From assembly GCA_026415195.1 (NCBI GenBank), contig JAOAHO010000021.1, positions 1-42,941 on the forward strand: 42,941 bases of DNA. Direction: 5' to 3'. This stretch comes from Bacteroidia bacterium. Lineage in GTDB: Bacteria; Bacteroidota; Bacteroidia; B-17B0; Aurantibacillaceae. Positions 16,947-26,232 of this stretch are shown here, in pieces; position 1 is the stretch's first letter; each line of letters starts with the position of its first letter. Under the pieces are notes generated by a model, which saw nothing but the letters and a program-made list of their open reading frames with translations, did no database searches and was not told the DNA's origin. A program made the translations under genes and the position numbers.

Positions 16947-19078
16947 AATTTATTTTCAAAATTAAGGTTTTTTTTACCGCTTCGGATAATGGCACACCGG
17001 CCGTCTTTAAATTTAACGAAAATATTACCTGATACATCAGTTTTGACTTCTGAAAGGTTTGATATCTTATTGGAATTCCTAACGTCATATAACAACATTT
17101 CTTTTGAATTTTCTATTTGAACAATGCCCTGAGGGAAAATTTCTGCTTCCCCTTCGCTCTCCAGCAGGGGGGTTCCTGCGGCATCCAAAATAATCACTTT
17201 GTCGCGGCTATCTTCTTCAGAAATCAGAACATAGGCACCATGAAGTTTTTCGATTCTTTGAGCATTTTTTTTATGCACGAATTTATTCCTTGATAAGTCG
17301 AAAATCCTGTATTCATTTTTATTGTTCCTGCAAACAGACTGGTAAAGAAATCCCGCATCCGTTATAAGCCAGTTTTTTGGAGGTGAATGGATGCGTACTC
17401 CTTTAGCATTGATAAAATCCTGATTTTTATTGTCGGCGGGCCGCAATGAAAGCCAATTCCCGTTACCCGATTTTAAAAATGCCGTTTCCCTGTCGGCTTC
17501 TGAATACCAGCTAGCCAAAGTGCAGCGCTCTGCAGCATGGTAATAAATTCCGGAATGTTCCGACTCAAAGCACATGAACAATTTCATATTTTCGGCATAC
17601 CTTCGGATTTGAATATATTTTGGCTCCAGTTCCCATTTTCCTTGGGCGTTCAAAATGCCGAATTTTCCGTTTTTCGATGCAATGGCAAATCCGTCTTTGA
17701 AATTACTCACCGCAGTAGCTTCTGTTTCAAACATCTGATATTCAACGTTGATTAAACCGTATTTTTCTTTTTTTCTGAAATGGAATATGCCATCCCCTGC
17801 TTCGGTAATTTCATCAAAATCAAAGGCAGTTCGTGCGTTGGCTCTTTCATCAAGCAGGGCATAAGCATTGTTTTTTTGTGCGATGTATTTACCGCAACGT
17901 GCCAATATGATTTTTGAAAAGGTATCGGAAACAATACTGCCATCGGTAAAAATGAAATACCAGAAACCTTTGAAATCTTTCACTGCAGCGAATAATCCAT
18001 TAAAACCCTCCGACTCTGAACAGGGCAGGATTGGAATAATATTCAAACGGGAATCGATGAATTTCAAAGTGTCGTTTTTTTTCAGGTATCCGGGGCCGTT
18101 TTCGGAAGGCAGGACGATTTCATCATACAGCGGATGCAAAATTTGCAAGCAATTCGTGTCCATCACGCCTACGCCAGCGCTGTCTTCATATACCACGTAA
18201 GGGGATGGATTATATCGTATATATTGCAAAACACTTTGATTATAAGGAAAGGCGGGATGGCGTGTGATGAATTCCTCCGGTTTTTCACCATTTTTCACCG
18301 ACACAAGAAAATATTCCAGCCAGGCCTTTGAGGTAATTTTTTCATCGGGAAAACGGCGAATGAAGCGGGCCCAGCAGGTAGTGTCGGCCATATGTTTGCA
18401 AATGGAAAATAACTCCGAAAGAGCTTGAGGGCGATAGGGATGATGGGGGAATTTTTCCAGGAAAGCATAATAATCATTAGTAGTTTTTCCGGAGGTAAGA
18501 AACAAATATTGTTGATTGTGATAAAGCTGTCTGAAATTTTCCAAATCGGGGTTAAGCGGATAGCGCAGGATATACATATAGGTAGTATCGGGATGCCCGT
18601 GTTTAACACAATAATCATAAGCAATTCGGCTTCGTTCGATGATTACTTCCCGGAGCAGGGCAGTAGGAGCCAAATAATATTGTTCCAGGAAATGGTCGTA
18701 AGCCGGCAGTTCCTTTTTTTGTTTTAATTTATTCCACTCTGTCAGGGAAAGATGGTTGATTTGGTTTTGTATGGAAGCGGTGGAAATTTCGAATCCATTA
18801 ATTTTTTTAAAGTAACCTGAAGGAATCCCGGTAAAAGCCCGGTTGGCAAAAAGTATGGCCGAGTCGGGCTGGTGGAAGGGATTGTCGTTGCGCCCGTAAA
18901 TAATGGAGAGCCCATAAGCAGCAGAAGGATTTTTTGATTTATTCCACAGGGAATGAAATTTTTTACGGGCATCAAAGTAATTATATTCGTTTAGTGAACG
19001 GTAAGCGTTTTCAAGTTTTTTTTGAGAACTCAAAAAAAGTATTTTCAGGTAAACAACAATTAAAATAAAGCGTTTCAT
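16943..19078 (-). CDS. WG-repeat-containing exported protein
   Basis: A 711-residue protein with a hydrophobic N-terminus (MKRFILIVVYLKILFLSSQ) that looks like a signal peptide. Residues about 20-280 are helical and TPR-like (AYRSLNEYNYFDARKKFHSL, SAAYGLSIIYGRNDN). From about 295 onward there are degenerate WG-type repeats, such as GVGVMDTNCLQILHPLYDEI, YGLINVEYQMFETEA and GKFGILNAQGKWELEPKY. The function of WG-repeat proteins is poorly known; many are envelope or periplasmic. The stop overlaps the serC start as ATGA, so this gene leads the serine operon and may be translationally coupled to it. No lipobox or catalytic motif was seen. It is divergent from the small membrane protein gene at 19111, with 32 bases between starts. 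Confidence 0.78.
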   Translation of the reverse strand: MKRFILIVVYLKILFLSSQKKLENAYRSLNEYNYFDARKKFHSLWNKSKNPSAAYGLSIIYGRNDNPFHQPDSAILFANRAFTGIPSGYFKKINGFEISTASIQNQINHLSLTEWNKLKQKKELPAYDHFLEQYYLAPTALLREVIIERSRIAYDYCVKHGHPDTTYMYILRYPLNPDLENFRQLYHNQQYLFLTSGKTTNDYYAFLEKFPHHPYRPQALSELFSICKHMADTTCWARFIRRFPDEKITSKAWLEYFLVSVKNGEKPEEFITRHPAFPYNQSVLQYIRYNPSPYVVYEDSAGVGVMDTNCLQILHPLYDEIVLPSENGPGYLKKNDTLKFIDSRLNIIPILPCSESEGFNGLFAAVKDFKGFWYFIFTDGSIVSDTFSKIILARCGKYIAQKNNAYALLDERANARTAFDFDEITEAGDGIFHFRKKEKYGLINVEYQMFETEATAVSNFKDGFAIASKNGKFGILNAQGKWELEPKYIQIRRYAENMKLFMCFESEHSGIYYHAAERCTLASWYSEADRETAFLKSGNGNWLSLRPADNKNQDFINAKGVRIHSPPKNWLITDAGFLYQSVCRNNKNEYRIFDLSRNKFVHKKNAQRIEKLHGAYVLISEEDSRDKVIILDAAGTPLLESEGEAEIFPQGIVQIENSKEMLLYDVRNSNKISNLSEVKTDVSGNIFVKFKDGRCAIIRSGKKNLNFENKL

Positions 19079-19098
19079 GAATGCAAATAAAAACTTGG

Positions 19099-19106
19099 TA
19101 AATTTA
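19099..19106 (+). promoter_or_regulatory. Probable -7 box of the 60-residue membrane protein gene
   Basis: TAAATTTA, one mismatch from TAnnTTTG, ends 4 bases before the GTG start at 19111. The same box at the same spacing precedes the T9SS propeller gene at 11857. A -33 element is not obvious. The geometry predicts a leaderless transcript. Confidence 0.4.
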
Positions 19107-19110
19107 CGCA

Positions 19111-19293
19111 GTGTTTGGTGTAGGCAGAATAATATTTATCTTGATTTTTTTAACCGTTTTTATTGCAGGTATGGTTTATGCATACCGAAGCGACGCAGCC
19201 GTTAACCGTGAACAATACGGAAGCAATTACGGATTATTCCTTGGAATTATCTTTTTTTTATTGCTTTTGTATTTGTTTGTGAAGTATTTTTAA
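19111..19293 (+). CDS. Small two-helix membrane protein, unknown function
   Basis: A 60-residue protein starting at GTG. It has two hydrophobic helices: GRIIFILIFLTVFIAGMVYA (about 5-24) and GLFLGIIFFLLLLYLFVKYF (about 41-60). A short polar loop with YRSDAAVNREQYGSNY lies between. The reading frame, the good charge pattern around the helices and the -7 box directly upstream support expression. I think similar short proteins occur in other Bacteroidota, but I cannot name a family. It stands alone between the serine operon and the efflux block, with 18 bases to the convergent CzcA-like stop. Confidence 0.62.
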   Translation: MFGVGRIIFILIFLTVFIAGMVYAYRSDAAVNREQYGSNYGLFLGIIFFLLLLYLFVKYF

Positions 19294-19311
19294 GAATTAA
19301 TAAATAATTGT

Positions 19312-22300
19312 TTATCCGAATTTTCGGTACACTTTATAAAATATTATCGGGAATACAAACATAGTAAAAAACGTAGCCGATAATAATCCCCCGATCACTA
19401 CAATTGCCAGGGGTTTTTGCGTTTCAGAACCTATTCCGGTTGACATAGCCGCCGGAAGCAGCCCAATCATGGCCATTAATGCAGTCATCACGATGGGCCT
19501 GATTTTTTGTTTTACTCCATGATGGATGGCTTCTCGTAAAGGCATTCTGTTTTCAAAATTTCGTTTGAAAATTTGTGTCAGTAAAACTCCATTTTGAATG
19601 CAAATGCCAAGTAAGGCAATAAATCCCACACCTGCAGAAATACCGAAATTGATTCCGCTGATAAATAATAATGCTATTCCCCCCACAATACTAAAAGGCA
19701 CATTCAACAGAACCAACAATGAATCTCGGGCGTTACCCAACATGATAAAAAGAATAATAAAAATTCCTAATAAGCTAATCGGAATTACTTTTGTTAAAGT
19801 GGAAGATGCCCTGACTTGATTTTCAAATTCTCCTACCCACTCAATAGTATAGTTTTTTGGAAAGGTGATTTTATTTACTTCATTTTGTGCGTCTTTGATG
19901 GTACTTCCCAAGTCTCGTTCACGTACTGAGAATTTTACGGCAATTATTCTTTTATTTCCATATCTGTAAACAAAAGCAGGCCCAGTAATTTTTTCAAATC
20001 TTGCAATCTCTTTTAAAAGTATTTTAGCGCCGGATATGGTGGGGATCCTAATGTTCATTATATCTTCTTCCGTGCTTCTGAATTCAGGCTGAAAACGCAA
20101 ACAAATATCAAATTTTTTTTCTCCTTCATATAACATGGATGCTGATTTTCCGCCTAAGGCCATTTCGATGACTGCATTTGCATCAGCAGCCCTTACTCCG
20201 TAAGCAGCCATTTTATCCTGATCCAATAAAATTCTAAATTCGGGCTGTCCGATATTCTGTAAAATTCCGGCATCTTTAATTCCCGGAATATTTTGTATTT
20301 TATTTAACACCAACTTAGCCAATGAATCCAAAACCGACAAGTCATTGCCTATAATTCGGATGGCATTATTTGCTTTAACGCCCGCAACGGCCTCGGCTAC
20401 ATTATCAATGACGGGTTGGGAATAATTAAAATCTATGCCTTGAATTTCTGAAAGATCTTGGTCTATTTCGTTTATCAATTCATCCAATGTCTTTTTCTTT
20501 GGCCATTTTTCTTTGGGTGTTAGGTTAACCTGAATTTGTACGAAATTAAAGCCGTTCGGGTCGGTACCGTCATTTGACCTTCCAATTTGATTCAGAATTT
20601 CTTCAACTTCAGGGAATTTCATTAGTTTATCTTTAATGATTCTCGTAGTTTTAATGGATTCATTCAAAGAAGCGGACATCGGGAGCTTTGCCGTAATCCA
20701 TAAAGCACCCTCGTTTAATTGTGGTAAAAATTCACTTCCGAGGAACCTTGATGATATTATACTCAACACAAAGATAAGTATTACAAAAATTAAAATAAGT
20801 TTTGATTTTTTAAAACACCAGACAAAATAATTATAAAATTTATTTTGTATCCATTCTACGAATAAATTTTTCTTTTCTTTTACATTTTTAGTCAAAATTA
20901 AACTAATCAAAGCGGGAATTAAAGTTAAAACAAAGATCAATGCTCCTAATAAAGCAAATCCTAATGTAAAAGCTAACGGAGAGAACATTTTTCCTTCCAC
21001 TTTTTCAAATGAAAAAATGGGAATAAGGGCAGTTATTATAATTAATTTTGAAAAAAAAATTGCTTTTCCCGATTCAATGCTTGTCCTTCTGATTAATCCG
21101 GCTTTTATCATTTTATTAAATCTGAACATTCCTTTATCATGAGCTAGATGGTCTAGTGCTACAAATACGCTTTCTACCATCACAACCGCACCATCAATAA
21201 TAATTCCAAAATCAATAGCTCCTAATGACAAAAGATTGGCACTCATTCCTTTTAACTTTAACATAATAAAGGCAAAAAGCAAAGACAAAGGGATAATTAT
21301 TCCAACGATTAAAGTTGCCCTCCAATCGGCAAGAAAAATTAAAACGATTAAGGTTACCAGTACAATACCTTCTCCTAAATTCGTTAAAACAGTTTTAGTG
21401 CAGAAACTCATTAATTTATCCCTGTCATAAAATGGAATTATTTTAGTATCGGAGGGCAGAATATGTTGATTGAGTTCTGCAATTTTAGATTTTACTTTAT
21501 TTAATACATCTGAAGAATTTTCATTTTTTCTCATTACAATGATTCCTTCAATTACATTATCCTCATTATTTCTACCAGCCTGTCCAACTTTCGGAAAAAA
21601 TGATTCTTTAACTGTACCTAAATGTTTTACAAGAATAGGATTACCATTAATTTGATCCACTATAACGTTTTCCAGTTCCCGGATATTATTAATCAATCCG
21701 ATACCCCTGACAACAAATGCCTGATTGTTTTTTTCTATAACATTCCCGCCCACATTAACATTGGCTTTTGTTAATGCCTCATAAACATCTATAGGTGTAA
21801 GATCAAATCTTGATAATAAAATAGGATTCAGTTGCACTTCATAAATTTTTTGTTCTCCGCCGAACGAAACCACATCGGCCACGCCGGCTACGCTTTTTAA
21901 TTCTTTTTCAATGGTCCAGTTTTGCAAGGTAGTTAATTCTCGTATTGTTCTATATTTACTGCTCAGAGTATATCTGAATATTTCACCCGTAGGGCCATAC
22001 GGCGGCTGAATTTCCGGGTCAACATCATTAGGCAAGGATATGTTTTTTAATTGATTGTTCACCTGTTGCCTGGCATAAAAATCATCTACATCATCGTCAA
22101 AAATGATGGTAACAATTGACAGGCCAAACATGGAAATTGAACGCACACTTGATTTTTTCTGAACCGGGTTCATGGCCAATTCAATGGGAATGGTAACAAA
22201 TCGTTCTACTTCCTCGGAACTTCTGCCCGGCCATTGCGATACAATAATTATTTGTGTGTTGGTTACATCAGGAAAAGCTTCAATAGGAGTTTTAAAAAAA

Positions 22301-22398
22301 CTCAATAAACCCCAAATGGTCATTATTAAAGTTCCAAAAATTACCGTCCATTTATTTTTTATTGAAAATGTTATGATGCTGCTAATTAAATTTCCCAT
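19312..22398 (-). CDS. CzcA/CusA-type (HME) RND efflux permease
   Basis: Proton-driven inner-membrane pump of the heavy-metal RND branch, 1028 residues. It has the first membrane helix after SIKNKWTVIFG, the porter-domain motif IEAFPDVTNTQI, and helix 4 with LGAIDFGIIIDGAVVMVE. In that helix D396, D402 and E409 match the HME1 signature DFGxxxDGAVVMVE, which separates metal-type RNDs from drug-type ones. The second half repeats the fold and ends in helices around GLLPAAMSTGIGSETQKPLA. I did not locate a clear methionine triad like that of CusA, so the ion (zinc, cobalt, nickel, cadmium or copper) is left open. It is the last gene of an OMF-adaptor-permease set, with 10 bases to the adaptor gene. 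Base composition is AT-rich compared with flanking genes. Confidence 0.9.
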   Translation of the reverse strand: MGNLISSIITFSIKNKWTVIFGTLIMTIWGLLSFFKTPIEAFPDVTNTQIIIVSQWPGRSSEEVERFVTIPIELAMNPVQKKSSVRSISMFGLSIVTIIFDDDVDDFYARQQVNNQLKNISLPNDVDPEIQPPYGPTGEIFRYTLSSKYRTIRELTTLQNWTIEKELKSVAGVADVVSFGGEQKIYEVQLNPILLSRFDLTPIDVYEALTKANVNVGGNVIEKNNQAFVVRGIGLINNIRELENVIVDQINGNPILVKHLGTVKESFFPKVGQAGRNNEDNVIEGIIVMRKNENSSDVLNKVKSKIAELNQHILPSDTKIIPFYDRDKLMSFCTKTVLTNLGEGIVLVTLIVLIFLADWRATLIVGIIIPLSLLFAFIMLKLKGMSANLLSLGAIDFGIIIDGAVVMVESVFVALDHLAHDKGMFRFNKMIKAGLIRRTSIESGKAIFFSKLIIITALIPIFSFEKVEGKMFSPLAFTLGFALLGALIFVLTLIPALISLILTKNVKEKKNLFVEWIQNKFYNYFVWCFKKSKLILIFVILIFVLSIISSRFLGSEFLPQLNEGALWITAKLPMSASLNESIKTTRIIKDKLMKFPEVEEILNQIGRSNDGTDPNGFNFVQIQVNLTPKEKWPKKKTLDELINEIDQDLSEIQGIDFNYSQPVIDNVAEAVAGVKANNAIRIIGNDLSVLDSLAKLVLNKIQNIPGIKDAGILQNIGQPEFRILLDQDKMAAYGVRAADANAVIEMALGGKSASMLYEGEKKFDICLRFQPEFRSTEEDIMNIRIPTISGAKILLKEIARFEKITGPAFVYRYGNKRIIAVKFSVRERDLGSTIKDAQNEVNKITFPKNYTIEWVGEFENQVRASSTLTKVIPISLLGIFIILFIMLGNARDSLLVLLNVPFSIVGGIALLFISGINFGISAGVGFIALLGICIQNGVLLTQIFKRNFENRMPLREAIHHGVKQKIRPIVMTALMAMIGLLPAAMSTGIGSETQKPLAIVVIGGLLSATFFTMFVFPIIFYKVYRKFG

Positions 22399-22408
22399 AT
22401 TTATTTTA

Positions 22409-23509
22409 TTATTCGTTATTAACTATTGCATCATATAATAAAAGATTTCCTTTAGAAATTAGAATTTCTCCTGTGTTCACACCTGAAGCAATATAGACCT
22501 TATCACCCGATTTATTTAAAATTTCAATTTTTCTTGGCTCTATATTACATTTGCCTTTCCATATTAAAACATAATTTTTACCATTATCAAATACGATATT
22601 TTTAGAATTAATGTATTTAGAAATTATATTATTTTTTATGTGTATTTTAACTCTGGCGTACATTTCCGGCTTTAGTATATGTGATTTGTTGTTTATTTCA
22701 ATGGCAATTTTCATGGTTCTGGTATTTGGATCGAGTATTTCGAAAATTTTATCAATTTTTCCACTAATCAGTGTGTCCGGATATGCAATGGTTTCTATAG
22801 AAGCGGTCTCACCCAATCTGATTTTACTCATGTCGGATTCATATACATTAGCAATTACCCATAATTTATCAATGTCGGCTATTGCCATAATTTCCTCATT
22901 GTTGTCCGATCGTATTTGCATTCCTCCGGTGATATTTTTCGATACAATATAGCCGCTGATGGGAGATTTTAATGTATAAGTTCCTGACTCATTTATATGA
23001 TATATTTTAAAAATTGCTTTTAATCTTTTTAATTCAGCTTCTGTTTTCTCTACTTCTTTTTGAGCAGACATAAATTCTTTTTCGGAGATTAATTTGCTTT
23101 CAAACATATCTTTTGCAACATTTAAATTTTTGATAGCAACAAGATGGTCGGCCTCAGCATTTGACAATTCTTTTTCAAATTCGGCCACATCCCCGCTTAT
23201 TATTTCTACGAGTGGTTGGCCTTCTGTTACATAATCTCCTAACTCAACGAAAATATTTTTTATTATACCGCTGATTAGGGGAAATATTTTTGTGTATTTA
23301 GAGGGAATAGCTTGAATTTTGCCTCCCAGGAAAAGTTCATTTTCAAGATTTCCTGATTTTACGGTATCAAAGGTTAAAAACTTCATCATGCTGTCTTTAA
23401 CACAGAATATATTATTATTACTTTTTGTATCTGCATTTTTATTCTTATTTCCACATGAGGCAAATAAAATCATGTGTATAACCATTATTAATTTAGATAA
23501 ATTATTCAT
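22409..23509 (-). CDS. RND efflux periplasmic adaptor (CusB/CzcB-type), lipoprotein
   Basis: A 366-residue membrane-fusion protein that bridges the permease and the outer-membrane channel. The N-terminus MNNLSKLIMVIHMILFASCG ends in a lipobox cysteine. It then has a barrel-sandwich segment (GIIKNIFVELGDYVTEGQPL), a helical hairpin (FEKELSNAEADHLVAIKNLN and ELKRLKAIFKIYHI), the return lipoyl-like half (YTLKSPISGYIVSKNITGG) and a beta-barrel with NVYESDMSKIRLGETASI. The last 60 residues form a membrane-proximal domain. No histidine-rich metal site is visible. Its start overlaps the preceding channel gene by 8 bases, and the CzcA-like permease follows after 10 bases. Confidence 0.88.
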   Translation of the reverse strand: MNNLSKLIMVIHMILFASCGNKNKNADTKSNNNIFCVKDSMMKFLTFDTVKSGNLENELFLGGKIQAIPSKYTKIFPLISGIIKNIFVELGDYVTEGQPLVEIISGDVAEFEKELSNAEADHLVAIKNLNVAKDMFESKLISEKEFMSAQKEVEKTEAELKRLKAIFKIYHINESGTYTLKSPISGYIVSKNITGGMQIRSDNNEEIMAIADIDKLWVIANVYESDMSKIRLGETASIETIAYPDTLISGKIDKIFEILDPNTRTMKIAIEINNKSHILKPEMYARVKIHIKNNIISKYINSKNIVFDNGKNYVLIWKGKCNIEPRKIEILNKSGDKVYIASGVNTGEILISKGNLLLYDAIVNNE

Positions 23510-24755
23510 ATATTTTTATTGATTTTGTTCCGGTTAAAAAGTTTATATATTCTATTTGACAGAAGTATTCGGCCAATAAATTATAATAATCTTGTACGGC
23601 ATTAATATAACTTTCAAAAAAATCGGCATATTCATATACCTGAATATATCTTTTTTTAAAGTTTTCACTCATTCCGTCTTTCACATGATCAAATTTTATG
23701 ATAAAATCTTTTTTAGTATTAATTATAAGTTCATTTGTTTTTAATAAGTTTTTATAAGCTGCAACTAATTCATTTTTTATGGATGATTCTTTCTGTTTGA
23801 GTTCAGCTTCAATTTGCCTCATTGTAAATTCCGAGGATTTAATAAATCCTTGATTTTGATTAAATACCGGTAATTGAAAATTGATATTAATGGCAGAGTA
23901 ATTTTGAATAAAATTACCTGCCTTGTCGAAGGTATAACCAATTTGCAAATCAGGAAATCTTAATGATTTTTGGTATCTGTAATTTTGCTTTGCGTAATCA
24001 TAATTTAATTTTAAAATATCTAAATCTTTTCTGTATTTTAATGAACTATCAATTAATGAATTAATTGTGACATTTTCTATTTTTAAAATATTTTCATAAG
24101 GCATCACTATTATGTAATTAAGATCCATTGACAATCCTGTATAAACAGATAAATCTTTTTTTAATTGATTGATCTCATTAAAGATTAATTGAGATGACTT
24201 TTGTAAATTAAAATACACCGAACGTAATCGAAATACATCCTTTAAGGATACATTTCCTTTCTCTAACTGAACCTCATAGCTTTTTATTAAGGGTTCAAAT
24301 TCGTTAATTTCATTGTTCAATATCTCATAAATTTTTTCATTATAATATAATTTATAATAAGCGGTGTGTAGTTGAAAAAATAATTCTGAAATTAACAATT
24401 CAAATTCTGTTTTAGCTATTTCTGTGTTTATTTTTTGAAGGTTGATAAATTTAGACCGTTTCCCTGCCGTTTTAATTAATTGTTGAACTTGGAAAATGTA
24501 TTCACCTTCGTTGCTAAAATCAAAATACTTTTTATTATTGGAATTATATATATTTTGTTCAATTAATATTTCCGGATTATCATAAAGTGAATACTGTTTT
24601 ATCAATGCTTTATTTAATTCTATATTATATTTCTTAGATAATAATATAAGATTATTTTTAATTAAAAGTGAATCTATTATTTTGATTGTAAGATTTGTTT
24701 GTGATGATATGATGTTTATATTTATTAATAGAAATAAACAATTAACTATTTTCAT
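23502..24755 (-). CDS. TolC-family outer-membrane efflux channel (CzcC-like)
   Basis: A 417-residue outer-membrane factor. A signal peptide (about residues 1-18) is followed by long amphipathic helices typical of TolC proteins, and two related halves can be seen: residues about 100-210 around TEFELLISELFFQLHTAYYK, and about 300-400 around QIEAELKQKESSIKNELVAA. Between them are the strand-forming segments DLQIGYTFDKAGNF and NINFQLPVFNQNQGFIKSSE, the latter matching the conserved P-hF-N-hhG motif of the family. No lipobox is seen, unlike the second channel gene upstream. It is extremely AT-rich, with many AAT, ATT and TTA codons. It overlaps the adaptor gene by 8 bases and belongs to the CzcA-type pump. 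Confidence 0.87.
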   Translation of the reverse strand: MKIVNCLFLLININIISSQTNLTIKIIDSLLIKNNLILLSKKYNIELNKALIKQYSLYDNPEILIEQNIYNSNNKKYFDFSNEGEYIFQVQQLIKTAGKRSKFINLQKINTEIAKTEFELLISELFFQLHTAYYKLYYNEKIYEILNNEINEFEPLIKSYEVQLEKGNVSLKDVFRLRSVYFNLQKSSQLIFNEINQLKKDLSVYTGLSMDLNYIIVMPYENILKIENVTINSLIDSSLKYRKDLDILKLNYDYAKQNYRYQKSLRFPDLQIGYTFDKAGNFIQNYSAININFQLPVFNQNQGFIKSSEFTMRQIEAELKQKESSIKNELVAAYKNLLKTNELIINTKKDFIIKFDHVKDGMSENFKKRYIQVYEYADFFESYINAVQDYYNLLAEYFCQIEYINFLTGTKSIKIYE

Positions 24756-24804
24756 ATATTTTAAATTATAATATTGACTTTTTTATTTTTCAAATTATTT
24801 AAAA

Positions 24805-26229
24805 TTAATTCCATCCTCCTCCCAGTGCTCTGTATAAATTAATATATGATATAAATAATTGTTTTCTAATTTCAATCAATTCATAAACAAATTCTAAATA
24901 ATCTCTTTGCGTTAACAATACTTCCATATAATCAGCCCTTGCATTTTTAAATAAATTTAAAGAAATATCAATAGAATTTTTTAATGCTTCGGTTTGATTA
25001 AATTTAGCATTAAAATTATTCGTTAAATTTTCCAGGTTATTTAATTCATTATTTACTTCAAAATAAGCATTCAATACTTTTTGTTCATATTCAATTACAC
25101 ATTTATTTTTATTTGCAATTGAATTAAAATAATTTGCTTTTATGGCATTTCTGTTTACCAAAGGAGTAATTAAATCTCCGGCAATACTTAATAAAATTGA
25201 TTCAGGTAGTTTAAAAAAATATGAAGTATGATTAGAGTTTATTCCTGCCATGCCCGTTAATTTTATTGAAGGTAATAATTCTGCCTTAGCTGATTTTTTT
25301 TCAAATAAAGCAGCAATTAATTCCATCCTTGCTTTTCTAATATCGGGCCTGTTATTTAATAAACCGGATGGAATTCCTGTTTTTATTTTAAAAGATGAGG
25401 GATTGTTTAGTAGATCTAAACTTCTTTTTATATTGAATGGATATTTACCCGTTAAATAACATAATTTGTTTTCAATTATTTTGATTTTTTGCTTAATGTA
25501 ATGTGTTAAGCTGATATTTTTATATAATTCAGCTTCAAATCTTTTTACCGCTAATTCAGTAGTTCGTGCAGCGTCCTTTTCTTGTTTTATCATCCCTAAG
25601 GCATTATTAATTATTTCTATATTTTTTTGAGTAATTTCTAATTGATTATCAAGCGCCATAAGTTCATAATATAATTCTGATATTTCCGTAACCAATCTAG
25701 ATACCAACAAATTTTTACCTTCAAGGGTAGAATAGTACTTATATATTGCGGCTTTCCTTAAATTCCTGAGTTTTTTCCATACATCAATTTCCCATGAAAA
25801 TGATGTTCCTAAAAGGAGATCGGGTAATGGTTGAGAAAAATGATTATTATCAGGTAGCAGTAAATTTTCTTCTACCGATTTTTTTATGGTATATTTTCCG
25901 TTTTTTTCAAATGAGGATGAACCTACGATATTTAAAAATGGCAAATAATCTGCTTTTTTTATTCGAATATTGTTTTTTGCAATGTTAATTTCCTGAAGGA
26001 ATATTTTCAATTCCAAATTATTTTTTAATGCAGTATCAATAATGGATATTAGATCACTGTCATTTAAAAATAATTTCCATTTAAAAGTTCCCATACTAAG
26101 CGTATCTGAGGAAATATTTTTTCCGTAATTATCCGGTAGATTTATTTTTTGTGATAATTCTGGATAAGGTGCATTAACACATGATGCTAATATAATTGTT
26201 ATTAATATAAATCTGTATAATTTCCTCAT
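24805..26229 (-). CDS. NodT-type outer-membrane efflux lipoprotein
   Basis: A 474-residue outer-membrane factor of the RND-type drug pumps. The N-terminus MRKLYRFILITIILASCVN carries a lipobox cysteine. Visible family features are FLQEINIAKNNIRIKKADYL (first helix), SFSWEIDVWKKLRNLRKAA, and a second repeat with LLNNRPDIRKARMELIAALF and ELLPSIKLTGMAGINS. It closes with an RALGGGWN end that is common in this family. It lies 3 bases after the HAE1-type permease gene and completes the first tripartite pump. The 49-base gap to the CzcC-like gene downstream is the largest in the block and might hold a second weak promoter. Confidence 0.9.
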   Translation of the reverse strand: MRKLYRFILITIILASCVNAPYPELSQKINLPDNYGKNISSDTLSMGTFKWKLFLNDSDLISIIDTALKNNLELKIFLQEINIAKNNIRIKKADYLPFLNIVGSSSFEKNGKYTIKKSVEENLLLPDNNHFSQPLPDLLLGTSFSWEIDVWKKLRNLRKAAIYKYYSTLEGKNLLVSRLVTEISELYYELMALDNQLEITQKNIEIINNALGMIKQEKDAARTTELAVKRFEAELYKNISLTHYIKQKIKIIENKLCYLTGKYPFNIKRSLDLLNNPSSFKIKTGIPSGLLNNRPDIRKARMELIAALFEKKSAKAELLPSIKLTGMAGINSNHTSYFFKLPESILLSIAGDLITPLVNRNAIKANYFNSIANKNKCVIEYEQKVLNAYFEVNNELNNLENLTNNFNAKFNQTEALKNSIDISLNLFKNARADYMEVLLTQRDYLEFVYELIEIRKQLFISYINLYRALGGGWN

Positions 26230-26232
26230 ATT

